From: Aquila chrysaetos chrysaetos
Lineage: Eukaryota > Chordata > Aves > Accipitriformes > Accipitridae
Direction: 5' to 3'
Assembly (NCBI RefSeq): GCF_900496995.4
Contig: NC_044008.1
Span: 11,913,276 to 11,977,275, forward strand
DNA length: 64,000 bases
A program made the translations under genes and the position numbers. Below are positions 25,033 to 38,325 of the stretch, piece by piece (position 1 is the stretch's first letter; each line of letters opens with the position of its first letter). The notes under the pieces were generated by a model. The model saw only the letters and a list, made by a program, of their open reading frames with translations, was not told the origin of the DNA and did not search any database.

Positions 25033-27113
25033 GTATGTAAATCTCTGAAATTAAACCTATTTCCATTAGGTAACTCAGATGTCAGACACCCTGAGGTAGC
25101 TTTTTGGCTCCATGTGCATTTATTATTTATGTGTCTAACAGCTGGGTAGGAACCACGCAGCTCAGAATTTGAATCTTGTATTTGCCTGTCACTTCTGTGT
25201 TAACGGTGAAGATCTGCAATTTGAGCAATGAAATGTAGCAATGTTTCACTCCCGTAACTGCACTAGCATTGGCAGGAGGCATGAGAGTGGGAGGGAAAGA
25301 GTGCTGAAAGGTTTTTCGTTATTATTCTTTCCTATAATATCATTTAGAGGAAGAGAGAAAGCCACACACTTGTTACTTGTTCCTCTTTGACTTTTTATCT
25401 CTAGTGCAAAGAAAGCATAGTGCTACTACTGTAAAATACTAATCCCATTGCATCTGTTAAATCACATGTTCTGTATGATTGGCTATTTGTTTTGGCCCGA
25501 CAAAGAAATTTTATCAGGATTTAATGGCATTTCTCTCTTAGAAGAGCGGTAAGTTAGAAGACATCCCATGGGCTAGTCACAAGGTTTTAAATTTAAAGCC
25601 CACAAAGCAGCATTAATACTAGAGTTCATGCAGCCTGTTTAAAAATTATTCTTGGCGAAAACTCTGCAACTACCATTCTATTAGTTAACAGACCCTTAGA
25701 GATAATTTGGAACTGGGCCAGAATGGATATGTTTCTCCTGTAGAGCCGATCTGTAGCTGGCAAATGTCTGACACTGGTGTTTTTGTCAATTAGCAGAGTT
25801 GTAGCATTACTTGATCTTCATGCATTTCTCCGTACTCCAGAGCAAATCGTGAAGGAGAGTTTAGAGTGTGGGCTACAGAGCTGTGTGCTCGCTCGCATGC
25901 TCCCCGTCCCACCCCCAACTTCGTACGAAGTTCTCATGCAGAGAGAAGCCTTTCAAAACGATTTACAGTGAGTGGATAGGGAATGACAGAAGTAGTAATG
26001 AGATACGGGGCTTTTACCAGTAAGTCAGTGGTGTGGATCCAGCCCAAATTGGCGTTGACCTAAAGTCATCCCTGCCTGACAGCTGGTTCCTGCCATGCTG
26101 TGGTGATTACAGCCGGTTCTTTTAGGACAGGTGTGAATCTCAGAGGGACCGAGTGAACAACCGTGTAGAAATACTGGCTTCCACTGGAGGGACTGTAGTG
26201 CTAGAGCAAAGCTGAGGTAAAGAAGTGTAAGATGATTGCACAGGCAACAAAATTCGTGATGAAATAAATGTATAGCCTTTAATGCTGTCTTCTAGCTGTA
26301 GGGTTTATATCCTTCAAGGTGCTGCCAGTTACCATGGACTCAAATATATCACCTGATTAACCAGTAAGTGGTGTCTAGTAGAAGGGCTGTTGATGCCAAA
26401 AAGAGAAAATATATATAAGCAGGAAAGTAGAATGGGCCTACAATCAGGGTGTGTTTTATTCTCACTTTTGCAGCTGAGCTGAAGAACAAAATTGTTATCA
26501 TAGGTAAAATGAAATTTGGACTTTACTGGTTTTGGAGAGATGAAGTTTAGGAGCATTATAGATATGCAATCTTCAGCTTCTAAATTCTGCTGGGTTTTAT
26601 GGGTCTGGTCCAAAGTCCATTGGAATTGATAGGAAAGTGCCACTGACTCCAGTGAGCTCAAGCCCTTCCAAAGCTAAGAAAAGATGCAGATTTGTTTTGG
26701 GGTGTTTTCTGATTCTCTGAGGAGCTCAGTCTTCTCAGCAGCTAAACCCTATAAAATGAATGTAGGTTCAGTAGATATGCAGGAGGAGTAGCAGAAGTAT
26801 CACATGTAATGCACTGTCCAACACTGGCTATTCTTAGTGCTCTGTAGAAGCCTATGAGAGCAGGTAAGCATCCCAAAAGAAGCTAGCCCAAAAAGCAAAT
26901 GTTGACTAAAAGTTTCAAGCATGTTGAAATACTTTTGGTTTAAATGGTTTTGAAATTAGTGACGTACGTAGTCAGGATTTCATATTAAAAGAAGATCTAG
27001 AGGGCTATTAGAGAACTTGACTTACTAAAACTTAAAGCTCATTTCCAAGCACCTTTGATTTCAAATGTTAAAGGAAAAAAACACCCAACAACCCAAACCT
27101 GTCCCATGCCCTG

Positions 27114-27133
27114 CCCCCCCCCCCCCCCCCCCC
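27114..27133. repeat. Poly-C homopolymer (C20)
   Basis: Twenty consecutive C, 438 bp upstream of SEMA3C exon 2. The minus strand is G20 and can form a G-quadruplex. The exact length is uncertain in any assembly. Confidence 0.9.
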
Positions 27134-27570
27134 AAACATGAGAGGGAGATCAAATATGATGTAAAGTAAGGAGAGACATCTAAAAATATCAGCCAGCTTT
27201 TTATTCGTGAAACTTTATCTCCTGTCCTTGCTTTGCTCTGCCTTGACATTTAGTATAATTATTTTTCCAGCAGGTGGAATTGTCCTTATTTAAATAAACT
27301 GAATCTAATGCTCTAGTCTGCCTTAGCCAAAACTCAGGCTCTGTTGGTTCATACTAACAGGCAGAGAGCTCCTTTTGTGCCAGCACAGAAGACCGCTGGG
27401 GAAAACCATTTTCAGATGTACAAAGAAAAAACAGAAGCACTGTACCTCCTTCACATTATCATGTATTATGGCTTCAGCTGGAAGAGCTTTCTAACACAGA
27501 TCTTTTTGTACTATTGTTTTTGCTCCACAAAATTGTATAACAACAGTAATGTGCTATCTCTGTCTTTCAG

Positions 27571-27608
27571 GTTTCGTTTCTTGGATATTAAGTTGCAAAT
27601 CTGAAGAG
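27571..27608 (+). other. SEMA3C: SEMA3C exon 2, 5' UTR part
   Basis: The 38 nt between the splice acceptor and the start codon contain no upstream ATG. The frame is open back to the acceptor, so the start is set by the splice site and start context rather than by an upstream stop. Confidence 0.8.
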
Positions 27609-27711
27609 ATGGCATCTCTTGCACTGCACGTGTTGATTGGGATATTTATTTACTTTAGCAGTGTAAAAGGATCTTCCCAGCCTCAAGCAAGGGTGTTTTT
27701 AACATTCAATG
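27609..27711 (+). CDS. SEMA3C: Semaphorin-3C, first coding exon (partial gene)
   Basis: Semaphorin-3C is a secreted class 3 semaphorin that signals through neuropilin-plexin receptors in axon guidance and in neural-crest and cardiac outflow tract development. The exon runs 27,571-27,711: 38 nt of 5' UTR after acceptor TGTCTTTCAG, then 34 codons plus one base, ending AATG|GTAAGAAAG (phase 1). The peptide is a signal peptide (residues 1-21, hydrophobic core LIGIFIYF, probable cleavage after VKG) followed by SSQPQARVFLTFN. That matches the SEMA3C-specific N-terminus (human SSQPQARVYLTF) and not SEMA3A, 3D or 3E. The ATG at 27,609 has a good context (GAG before, G after). An in-frame ATG at 27,549 lies in the intron before the acceptor and is excluded. 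The Sema, PSI, Ig and basic domains are encoded downstream, beyond the window; the mature protein in other species is about 750 residues. Confidence 0.95.
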
Positions 27712-30700
27712 GTAAGAAAGAAGATAAACATTCTTAAGCAAATGTTATGATTGAACATTTTCTTCTTCCCCTTAAATTCAATAACTGAGTTGAAATGGGC
27801 TTTTTGATCTCTGTCCACAATTATTATTTTCAGTTTGTGTTGCTGAGGTGGCTGTCAGCCTAAATTTGATATTTACCTCAAGTTCAGTGCTACTATAGGT
27901 ACATAATTAATAATACCTTGTCTTTATTTTGGGAGTTATTATGGCTTACTGACAACTAAAGGTTTTACTTCTTATCCTTAATTTTGTTTGGGAAAGATAA
28001 TAGCACCTGGCATGTAGTGGAGGTTATTAATGATTTGAGCTGCTTTCATTCGGTGCCCAACTGAGACACTTCATACTTTGAAAATCAGGCTGCCTGAAGG
28101 TTTACCAAGACAGTAAGCCAGGCACGGAGTCCTTTGACAAAGTATCATTCCTTGTGTGCTTTATACGATATGTCAGATGTACATAGCATGTGGCAATCAC
28201 GGATGCCTGCATACTGTAAAAAAAGCAATCAAAATTAATATTTTCAAAAGAAAGGTGTTTTTACTTCTGACGTGATGAGCAGTTCCTTATTGCTGCAATT
28301 ACCCCACTATTACTTTAAGAGTAAGGTAGCTTATTCTTCTAGTATGAATCCCTGTCTTAAATGCTGATTTTAGCCACCACTTCAGAATATGTGTGTTCTT
28401 CAGGCTTACAGTTTCTGTTAAATTTGAGGAGAAATTTTCTGTCACTATAGGGGCAGTGGCTTTCTTCAGCACGCTGCCTTTTCTGCGATTGTCTTCAAGG
28501 CATGAGGCCTTGCTGCTCCCTGCACCGATACCGTCTGCATTGGGATGGTTTGTATGGCTCACGAGTGCAGGGATGCCCTGCAACTGCCATGTCCTGCCAT
28601 GGGAATATTCTGTGTGCTCTGAATAGTCTTTAGGAATCCCTTTATAAATAATCACAGCTAGTAAGTATCTCCAACTGCTATTTGCCGCAGTGATCATACC
28701 TATGTACTCCTGAGTCTGAGAGACATCTGGCAGGAGACCTGCCAAGTTTGACCTTCCAGAAATACCAACCAGCAGACTGAACAATTACAAGATACTTCAT
28801 ATTGTAGAGTATAGGGCCCTAAACTTATGAGCACAATACTTAATAGGTGTAAATTAGCATGGTTCCAGTAAAAGCAAGAGTAGAAATTGCATTCCAGGAG
28901 GGAACTGCCAAATGAAGAAGTAGGTGGGAATTTCTTTTCCTTGCTTAAGTAATGCCGACTTAATGTAGATGGTACTGATTCAGTACAACTCAACACAGAA
29001 GCAAGTTCGGCTGTGGTTGTGTGCTACACCTGCAGGTTTGTCACAGTTACGCAGAACAGGCTGATTCAGATTTCCACGTCATGTCCATGGTGGCCTTGAA
29101 AGTAATCTAGGCTTCCCCTGATTTCTGGTATGAGCATGAAGTAGGAAGTGTTCAGGTTTTGCGGTATTCAACCTTGTGAATGGGAAAGAATCATAATGAG
29201 AGGCAAATAGGATGGGTAAAACTGAGTCTGTAGCCTCAGTGAAAGTTAGGGGAAAGTAAGTCTCACCAGGGCCTTGCAATACTATCTGATTATCTTACAA
29301 TGGATGTTTTACCTTCTCTAATACTTATCTCAACATTCAACCTTAAAAAAAAAAAAACAATTAATTATGCATTTTATAATATGACAAGTAATGTCTGAAA
29401 TAAAGGGCTGACCTTTTTTGTATAATATGAAAACACTAATTTTATTTTTAAGCCCGATTTCCAGATGGTAGGAAACAGTTTCATTATATGAAAAGAGTTT
29501 GCAGGTTGTCGTGTATAACAAGGTAATGGCCCCACCAGTAGTATGAACTTCTATAAATCTTCGTTTATTTACATGGGTACTGATATAGGAGAAAAAGATG
29601 AAACTTTGTATTGTTCTGTAGCCAAGTGTGATAACATACTCCTTCTGCATAAGCTCCTTCATAGCTTATTGTTTTTAAATCATGCAGAAATATCAAGTTA
29701 TTGGCTGTCTCCATGCCCTGCGAAGTTGTCAGTTTTTATGGAGAATTGTCATTCTTTTAAAGTGCATCATTTGAAAATAAAACTATAATTAGGACTCCTT
29801 ATGTTTTAAATGACATTAGACAATAAAGACAAGTCATTCAAGCTTAGGATACTTACATGATATTTTTCAAGTTCTGAATTGGATTTGGCTTGGTGTCTAT
29901 AATTACATTGCATAAGTTTTGGGGGTAGAATGTATACAGGAGGAGAAAATGAGTGATGCTTTTCAAAGCTAACCTGCTCCTTCAGGATCAAGTCAATTGA
30001 GCTTATTCACATTGCAGCATTTCTCATGGGAAAATCCAGCAAGTATCTTGACCTATTCTGTTGTTCATCAGGAAAGATAAAAATGCGAATCGTTTGAATC
30101 ATGGGCTGCTTTTCTCTTTGCCATCTACTTCATTAAGAATCAAATGTAATTAAAAAGTAAGCCTGGGTAATACCTCAAGAGCCTGATAATAGGGATTTTG
30201 CAATTAACTTCAATGGATGAAGGACTGCAACCCTAATTTCTATTTTTGAAATCAAAAGCCTGGCCCCTTGTCTAATTAAAATGTAGTTCATGACTTAGCT
30301 GAGATTGTTAAATGTACGTCTGACGTGAGTGTGGAACTTACTGCTTTCTGCACCCTGAGTGTCTTGAAAATTGCACTGCTGTACAGAACCCCGAGGCCTG
30401 ATTTCTATTGCTTTGCACCTTGTATAGCCATTTACTTGGATGAAAGGAAGGGCCAGGCTGGAGCTGAACTGCATGCTTTGCACAGATATATGTGGTTATA
30501 CATGACACTAGGCCTACAGAGGATCAGGCAAAAGGATTCTCACCTTGCTTGGAATGATCTGTCATGAGCTCATTGTCCTGTTCAGCTGAGATGGCTTGAA
30601 CCATCAATATTTGTACAACATCTGCACTTGAAAAGCCACTGCAGTTGAAGAAAGAAAGATGGCTCCAGCTTTTTCTGATTCTGAAACTGCAAAGATGTGA

Positions 30701-31910
30701 AGCCCGTGGTGCAGCAGCCCCAGTAGCGTTGGGGAATCATCTGCTGCATTACCATGGAGCATGCAAGAGTGAGGGAACCTGGGATGGGGGAAGCAAAGGA
30801 CTCGCCGTGTCTCCCTACACTATTAGGATACCATGCCCCCTCCTCTTACCTCTTCTGGCTCCTTGTCCGCAGAATAATCTTCCTTAGTCTACTTAAATCA
30901 CCCATCATAATTTAAAGCACCATAGTTTATTTTCTCCCCATAGCAAAAGACTTACCTTATCTGTTTATGAACTATCAAGTACAGTGCCTGCTGTTTCTCA
31001 AGCTGCATGCACTCCTCCTCGTTACTGCACGTTCCTGAACAGATAATTGGGAGCTGTATCCTTCAGTCTTCACAGGGGCAAAACCTTTCTCAAATCAGTG
31101 GGAGTATTACCGAAATAAGAAAGGAGTTAGTAGACTCGAGGATTGTGTCAGACTTTCATTTCATGCCAACTCTCATTTACATTTTGGGTTTTATTGCAGC
31201 CTTACAATGTTGGGCCATACCATTTTAACATCAGATTCTGAATTGGTCAAAGCAGTTCCAGAACTTATTTTTGAAAATACACTCAAACAAATCTTCTTTG
31301 AGCTTTGAATTTATATGGAGACACACAACCAAATGATAATTTCACAATTTACTGGGAACATTTCATGCATTCCTACCTAAAATGTCTGGTCAAGCAGATA
31401 TTTCCCATGCAGATTCTCCCATTGTCTCCAGTGGAAATTCCATATGAGAAGTGGATCAAGGCTAATTTGCAGACGGTTTTGTTCCTCTTTTTGTCATAAA
31501 ATTACGAGAACACGTAAAGCACTTTTAAGAAAGTATCAGTCAGCTTCATTAATGACAATTAAAAAGCATAAAATGTCACCAGAGCAACAGCAGCACTTAT
31601 TCAACTGTCAACATATTTTAAAAGATTTAATGCAACCCCTGTGGTTACCCTCAAGGAAAAATAAAGGAACTGAGAACCATTTTCTTTGAGCTCTTGAGCA
31701 ACAGCAGTACAACTTGTTTTTAAACAATCCCTCATTGTAATGTTAATGTTACCACAGTTAATAAAAAGTTCATTTATTATTTGGGGGACTTTGTGCTGAT
31801 GACAGTCTAGTAGGCAACGGTTTATGCTCAAATAGTTAGTTGATTGGATCTTTGGTGGTGTCCATGGAATGAAAGTTACTTGCAAAATGAAGTAGAGGTA
31901 AAGCATTTTT

Positions 31911-31959
31911 AAAAAAAAAAGAGAGAGAGAGAAAAGAAAAAGAGAGAGAGAAGAGAGAA
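31911..31959. repeat. A10 plus GA-rich simple repeat
   Basis: Ten A followed by GAGAGAGA and related purine-only sequence. All-purine tract on the + strand. Confidence 0.9.
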
Positions 31960-32484
31960 CCATGGTTTTATTTTTGTTTATATGCAGAACTCATACAAAA
32001 CTCTCTTGAGTGTTTATATAGTTGCATAATTTTCAGCAAATTGTGGGTCAGATTTTATCAAAAGTAACTGATTTGTGGCTTTCACAGCTTCATGGATCTT
32101 AAATAATATTAATTTATAAAGCGTTGAACACCAACCATATGAAAATTCTTCCCCTTCAATTGTCTTGCACTGGAGATCTAAAAACTTAACTCACTTTTGA
32201 ATACTGTCAACTAGAAATAAAATTCTTTCTTACCTGTAATAGTGAAGTTGGTATTTTTACATTTGGTTGAACGGACAACTTTGGTTGTTCTTAAAGACAA
32301 ATACCTAATTTACGAATTGAAGTCTTTGGGGGTCATTTTTAGACTTAATCTTCCCCGTGTATGGAATTTTTTTCTTGCTTTGTCTTTTTTTTTTTTCCTC
32401 TCTGTTGTTAAAATAAACAGAGACATAATGCAATAAATCTTACTTGTATAGAAATTGAATTACCTGAATAGGCTATGAGTTAAA

Positions 32485-32487
<3 letters not shown>

Positions 32488-32515
<28 letters not shown>
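32488..32515. repeat. Poly-A homopolymer (A28)
   Basis: Twenty-eight consecutive A. I recognise no retrotransposon or retrogene body directly upstream, so it is called a simple repeat. Confidence 0.9.
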
Positions 32516-32517
<2 letters not shown>

Positions 32518-34850
32518 CAAATAGATATTAAGGGAAGCGTGTAAAAAGCTCAGTATTATTTCTAGAGTTCCATGGATGGAGGTCCCATATGCCAAATGAC
32601 ATTGAATCTACTTATTTTCACACTCACTTTTGTTTCATGGCGGTGTCACTGACTTGGCTTCACTGTCATTATTGTTGACGTGAGTGTACAGGAGAGGGGA
32701 ATTTCGTGTATTTTTTCTGTATTTAAAGTTAGATTGTACCATGTGCTGTGACTGCAGTTATGAAAACGATCATGCAATAAAGGTGAAGTCACAGGCGATG
32801 TTTGGTCTAGTTCTTTGTTCTCTGAAGTTACTACAAGAGATACCCTCATAGGAAAGCACAAATAAGTATGTGGTCTTCAAGGTAGTTAATTCTCAGGCCC
32901 CAAATTTAGGGAAAAAGCTTATAAATGTAATCCTACTCTTGGATGAAGAACTCATCCAAATTTTACAAAGTTTGAGAATACTTGAGTGTTTCTTGCACGG
33001 TAAAAGTAGACCTGTTATCTAAGAAATTACTTCCTTTAATCTCTTTCTGTTCCCCAACTCAGTCAATTTGACCTGTATCTGAACCATCTCTTTTTTTTTT
33101 TTTTATTTTGGTATGGAAAAATCAAACTTTATCTTAGAACATTTTGACAGATTCGACACATCTTGGCTCTCTCTACTTGTCATAGAAGAAAGCAGCTTAT
33201 CTTGGCCAATTCCACTGCTCTCTCATTACAATTCTCCCTTGTGTTGCCTGTCCAAGGCAAATGCTGAAGTCCCTACATGGGCAGTTATATTGCCATTATT
33301 GTACAACACATCTTCTTTTATGTTTAAAAAAATGCGATGAGAGAAAAATGGCATAGACATTTCTAATACCCTATCTTTTTCAGGACTGCTCGAGTACCAG
33401 TAACAAGAGCTCCTCTGTGAGCCATTTCCATACTGGATGAGTTCACAGTGCACTTTGATATGTGGTGCTGCACAAGCCTTTTTGTGTATCAGATGTAATT
33501 AGTGACGTGACTCACAATAATTACTCATTTTATTGAAGTGCGTTGACTGAGATCCTGCCATGAATAAATACATAGACCAAGACCTTATCCTGTCATTTGA
33601 ACCGGCCGTTTCCTCAACATGTGTATTTTGTTCTTTTTGGTGCTGACTTTTCAGTGTTCTCAATAACACTCCTTAATAAAACGACTAGCCACTCTTTCTC
33701 AGGGCAAGGCCTTTGTCACAGGGACACGGTTTGCTGATTCACAGTGTGCCTTCTCATCTCCTCTCACACTGAGGCGGCAGTGGCTGCAGCGGTCACCAGG
33801 GTAAAAGGCGGCTGTGTGTTTTCCCCTGCTCTTCCGATTACAGAGTTGGGGTCTCAGGGTTGCAACTGAGGAGTGAAAAATACTCCCTTACCTGTGCGAA
33901 TCAGTGTGATGTTGGATCTTCTGTCTTACTGCGAAGTGTGCAAATCAAGATAAGTGCGTGTTCAAAGTGAACAATGGTGATTAATGGAAGGTTTACACCA
34001 TCTGTCCTTCCTCCGTTCCCTTTCAATGCAATCTTGGTACAATTGCATTTGCATTATTACTTCATCTGCCATTGATACGGCTTCTTCCTGGAAGCAGAAA
34101 TCCTGCTTACTGGTTTACTGAAGCTAAGACTCTGGTATCACAGTGGAAGGAAGATAAGGAGTGATAGCTTTGCCTCTCCCGTGAAATCATGGGAGCATTT
34201 AGAGAATTTAGGGTTTTTTCTTATCTTTGTGAATATAAGGCTAACTATCTCTCCTTGAGAAGTCTCTTGCTTCTTGCGTGCATAAGGTTGATGGAGGTTA
34301 TGTTTCCTGTCCCTTTGACAGAAGCTAGTATTTGGAATATTCCCAACTGCTACTCTCACCCAGCAAATCAGTTATGCAAAAGTGAGTGCTACAAAGGCTC
34401 CTCGATTACCACAATTAATACCCCAGATTATGCCTAGATTATTTTCAGAAACGCGGTATAAATATTTTTAAATAATGATCTTAAAATAATTATTTTATAT
34501 TCCAAGACAGTGATGCAAACAGGAGACAACAATTTGAAGAAATGTCTTGCTACCATCTTACATCTTATCTACCAGAAACTGTAGCCCATGGTATTTCATC
34601 ATTATCTGAAAAAAAACTTTTCTTCTGGAACCCCTCATCAAACCATCTTGACAGAAAAATCTCTGGAACAGCATTTCACCGGTACACGATTCCAGTGAGT
34701 GCAATCAGGGAGTGCCAAGAAATGCAGGATCTATTAGGAACTCTGTGTGTTGTTAGGGAGAGAAAGTGAATTTCAGACCTGGTGTGTGAAGGCCCTCAAA
34801 TCACCACGAGCTTAGAGTTTGGTCTATGAGCACCTCTCAGGGCTGAGCTC

Positions 34851-34881
34851 TTCTTAATTTGGCCAGTTCTTAATTTGGCCA
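34851..34881. repeat. Two-copy tandem duplication of 15-16 bp
   Basis: TTCTTAATTTGGCCA occurs twice in direct succession, differing only at the last base. It is probably replication slippage. Confidence 0.85.
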
Positions 34882-37800
34882 CCATCTCATGAATGTGATA
34901 TGACATGTTTAATGATGTCGGTAATCCTGGGGAAGGAAGAATGGTATTGGTTTGGGGGTTTCGTTGTTTTTATTTGGGGGGTGTAAGTAAATACTTCATA
35001 TAAAACACACTCTATTTTTATGAGAAGTTTTTACTTCTACTACAAATTTCAAATGCAAATATGATTTCGTGAAATGCAACAATTAGAAATAGTTTGGAAT
35101 TAATACCCCGACTTTTGAACTGTTCTGCTTAATCTTACTCACTGCTCTGGGATAAATGATTGCCTCACCAAAATTATCTTCTAGAATGTAGATGAGAAGA
35201 CATCACAATCACCCTGGACTGCCAAGTTGCTTAATGGAAAAAAAATGTGTCTTGGCAGTTAATTTTCTTTAAAAAAAAACAAAAACAACAAACCAAAATT
35301 AAGCTAAAGCCAAATTCTTTAACTAAAGGCATCACTTTCAGACATTAAGAGGGTCAGACTGGCATTCTGAAATGAAGAAAAGAAGTACTTTGCTTTAGAG
35401 TTACACAGTAAATGTGTGACACTAAAATCCACTTTCAACTATCTCGTCTCAGCTGTTGTCTCCTTTTAGTATTTCCTTTGCAATTTCATAGTTCCTATAT
35501 TGCTTTGCAAATGCAGCTGAAAAAAACAAGGTCTTGTAAATCCTTCCCTGAGAGTAATTGGCTTTCTTAGTCACCTGTTTTTCTGATCATTTGTTGTTGT
35601 TTCTTAGAATTTTTTTCTTTTGCTTAATATCATTTCCCTTTACCATTCTTAATGAAAAATAGATTTGTTTTTAAAAGCTTTGAGTTATGCAGAATAGATC
35701 AATTTCTGTCAGCTCAGAATCAATTAAATTGGGCAAATATTTGGCTTCTTTTAACATCTGTGTAAATCAGGCTATATCTCTCAGTCTCCCAGCTTAAAGG
35801 AGCCGCAAAGTTAGATTTACAGGGATAAGGGAAATATGTGAGGCAAGTGTCTGATCGCTCGTTCAGTTCAGTGGCTGAGAATGACGAGGTTCGTTTTCTT
35901 TCCTTCTCATGTAACAGACGAAGAATGCAAAGGTTTGAACAGCAGAAGATAAATATCATGGTATATATGCACACAAAAATTAATAGTGTAACAGGAAACA
36001 AAGATGGAAAGATAGTAGGATAGAGGTATTCATAATCCTCCAGTAATTTATTTTTAATGCAAAAAAGCATGTGTATTCAAAACACTGTATCATACATACA
36101 TCAATATGTACGCCTGCTTTTTCTGCTTTTTGATCCCAGACATTTTACTAGGTGTGAATTTAAAACTGATACAGAAACTCCTTGAAAACAGCTACTGATC
36201 TCAGAAGAGAACAGGAGTGGAGCTTCCTTATCCTCTAGTGAGCCACAGCCAGCTGGGGAATGAAACACGGTGTTTTTCTTGGGGGAAACACCGTCACACA
36301 CTTCTTTGGCCTTTCTGGTGCATTTCAACAACACAGAATAGTTCATAACACATTTGGTTTCTACAGTTCTTAGAAATTCCTCCTTGTCTGAAATAACCAG
36401 CCTGCGTGCCTGTCATTGCAGTTTTCTGAGATAGTCTCTGTGTTAATATGTTGAGTGCTCTTACAAGGCACGGTATCAAATTAGTATACAAAAATGTGAG
36501 CACTTGCATCTTCAGAATGGCACTTTCTGGCTTGTTAATATCAACCAATTAAGATGTTATTTTCAAGGAGAGGCTTGGCATTTTTTCAAAAATTTACTTT
36601 TTGAGGCCTGAAAAGGATTTAGTTGGCATGGAGAGCTGATCCCAGGCTTAGACTTTTAGATGGCTTCAACGTGAACACAGCTGGAATTTTTTAAGCTGAT
36701 TCGGCTAAAAACCCACTTCCTGCCACTGTTGAAAATAATGCACCATCTTTTTATTTTTTTTTCCTAAAGCAGACAAACCTACAGCAAAGACAAAAGAGTG
36801 TAAAGCCCTCATGAGGTGTTTCATTGTGGTTTGCATTAGGGAAATAAAGCTGTGCATACATGGCTATAAAATACAAAAATGAATATGCCTGTAAAGCCAT
36901 TACTTCTGATTTAATTACTTATCATCTTTATAGTTGTGGTATGTCCCTTTAAAGTGAGAATGGTGTCAGCCATTCATTTCTCCAATAGAAACCTTGGGGT
37001 TTTTAGGGATATTTGCAAATGTAAGACTTTTTCAAACATAATTTTCAAAGGGAGAGTAGGAAAAGAATCAAATGTCAATGATATTTATTTTGTTGGATGT
37101 TTCTTCAAACTCCCTCTTTACTATTTCTTGAGCTCAGGTAAACGTTTTCTTAAGCTCACACGGGCAGCTGACAAAGTCTTTTCCTAAAGTGGCTAAACTG
37201 CATAAAATTGCAAAAATAATTTGAAACTTTCAGATGTGGTCAGGTATACCACTACCTGCACTACAAACTTGGCCAGCATGGTTTGGCCCACTAGCCAGGT
37301 CCAACAAACAGCAGGCTTTTTATCTGGTCCCATCTTTTCCTTTGAGACACAGGAGAATCTTTGCTTGCACAGTATGTGCTTCTTTAGCTGACGAATTCTA
37401 CCTCCCACCCCAGCACCCTGAAGATGAGCAGTGAGTTCATGAAGCACGAGCACGGCGCTTATAGAAGAGAAAGAACGTGAGCCTTGCTGCATTTGTGTGT
37501 ATGTATGCAACTGGACTAGTTAAAGTTGCTGCTGTGTCCACTTCAGTAAAAGCAGGCGCTGGGGGAGAGGGGCAAGCACAGGAATTCAGCATCTCCTCAG
37601 CAGCTGGGGAGAGAAGACCACCCTGATGCAGGAGCTCTGAGGAGGGTTTTATAGAGGAAGGTTGTGCCAGCTGAATCAATACTAGGGCAGGCTTCATACC
37701 TGCTGTGGTAATTTACATAGATGTGTTGGGGGGGTGTGATCTAATAGAATTAAATATTTATTTTTTAAAAAACCCAACTTTTCTTGAGTTGGATTTGTTT

Positions 37801-37964
37801 GCAGATACAGGAATCTGCCACAAATGATGACTTAATTTCCATTTGCTATTTCAAAAAAAAATACATTTCATTCCAGATTCTCAGGGTGTCATTGCCAAAG
37901 AACTGTCCCTCGTAAGAGCACTATAGATACATCCAGCACTGCAGTACAGTGATGAGATCTCTCT

Positions 37965-38069
37965 CCATTATTATTGTTATTGTTATAATTGTTATTATGG
38001 CTATATTTGTGCTTCTATTGACTGCATTTTTATTGGTATTGGTGTATTGGTATTAGTATTGGTATTGGA
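37965..38069. repeat. Degenerate TTATTG / TATTGG repeat
   Basis: A TTATTG-like stretch (37,965-37,998) is followed after unique sequence by imperfect TATTGG hexamers (38,031-38,069). The + strand is T/G-rich throughout. Confidence 0.75.
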
Positions 38070-38239
38070 GTTAGGCATTGAATGCTGGTTATGAGGCAGC
38101 CTGTCCTTCTTGTATACTCAGTTCCTCTCTTATCTTGTCCTTAAAGAGGTGAAAGAAGTCTGCCTGGACTTGTCCAACAGGCCAGCAGCTGAGTTTTTTC
38201 TTTTCACTCTGCGTGGTGCCTGAAGGACCTTTGCTTTAA

Positions 38240-38325
38240 GGTTATCCTCTTTCTACACATGAGGGGACAGTGGCTTCGGGAGGGGTTTGTGGCTTGCCTA
38301 TGGCTGTTGAAAGCTTCCCTAGCCG
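38240..38325 (+). mobile_element. Probable MIR (CORE-SINE) relic
   Basis: The block GTTATCCTCTTTCTACACAT, then GAGGGGACAGTGGCTTCGGG and GTTTGTGGCTTGCCTATGGC, follows the order and spacing of the MIR segment that reads TTATCCCCATTTTACAGATG, then GAGGAAACTGAGGC and GACTTGCCCAAGGTCA. By eye about two thirds of positions match. MIR copies are rare and old in bird genomes. A profile search is needed to confirm. Confidence 0.45.

Larger units (their letters stand above)
24461..27570 (+). other. SEMA3C: SEMA3C intron 1 (probable)
   Basis: Sequence between the best exon 1 donor and the exon 2 acceptor TGTCTTTCAG at 27,561-27,570. Apart from the candidate alternative exon and a C20 tract at 27,114-27,133, nothing is recognised. 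The 110-codon minus-strand frame at 26,329-26,661 matches no family. Confidence 0.5.

Noticed and set aside
27549-27608. Upstream in-frame ATG at 27,549 as the SEMA3C start
   Set aside because: It lies before the splice acceptor AG at 27,569-27,570 and so would not be in the spliced mRNA.
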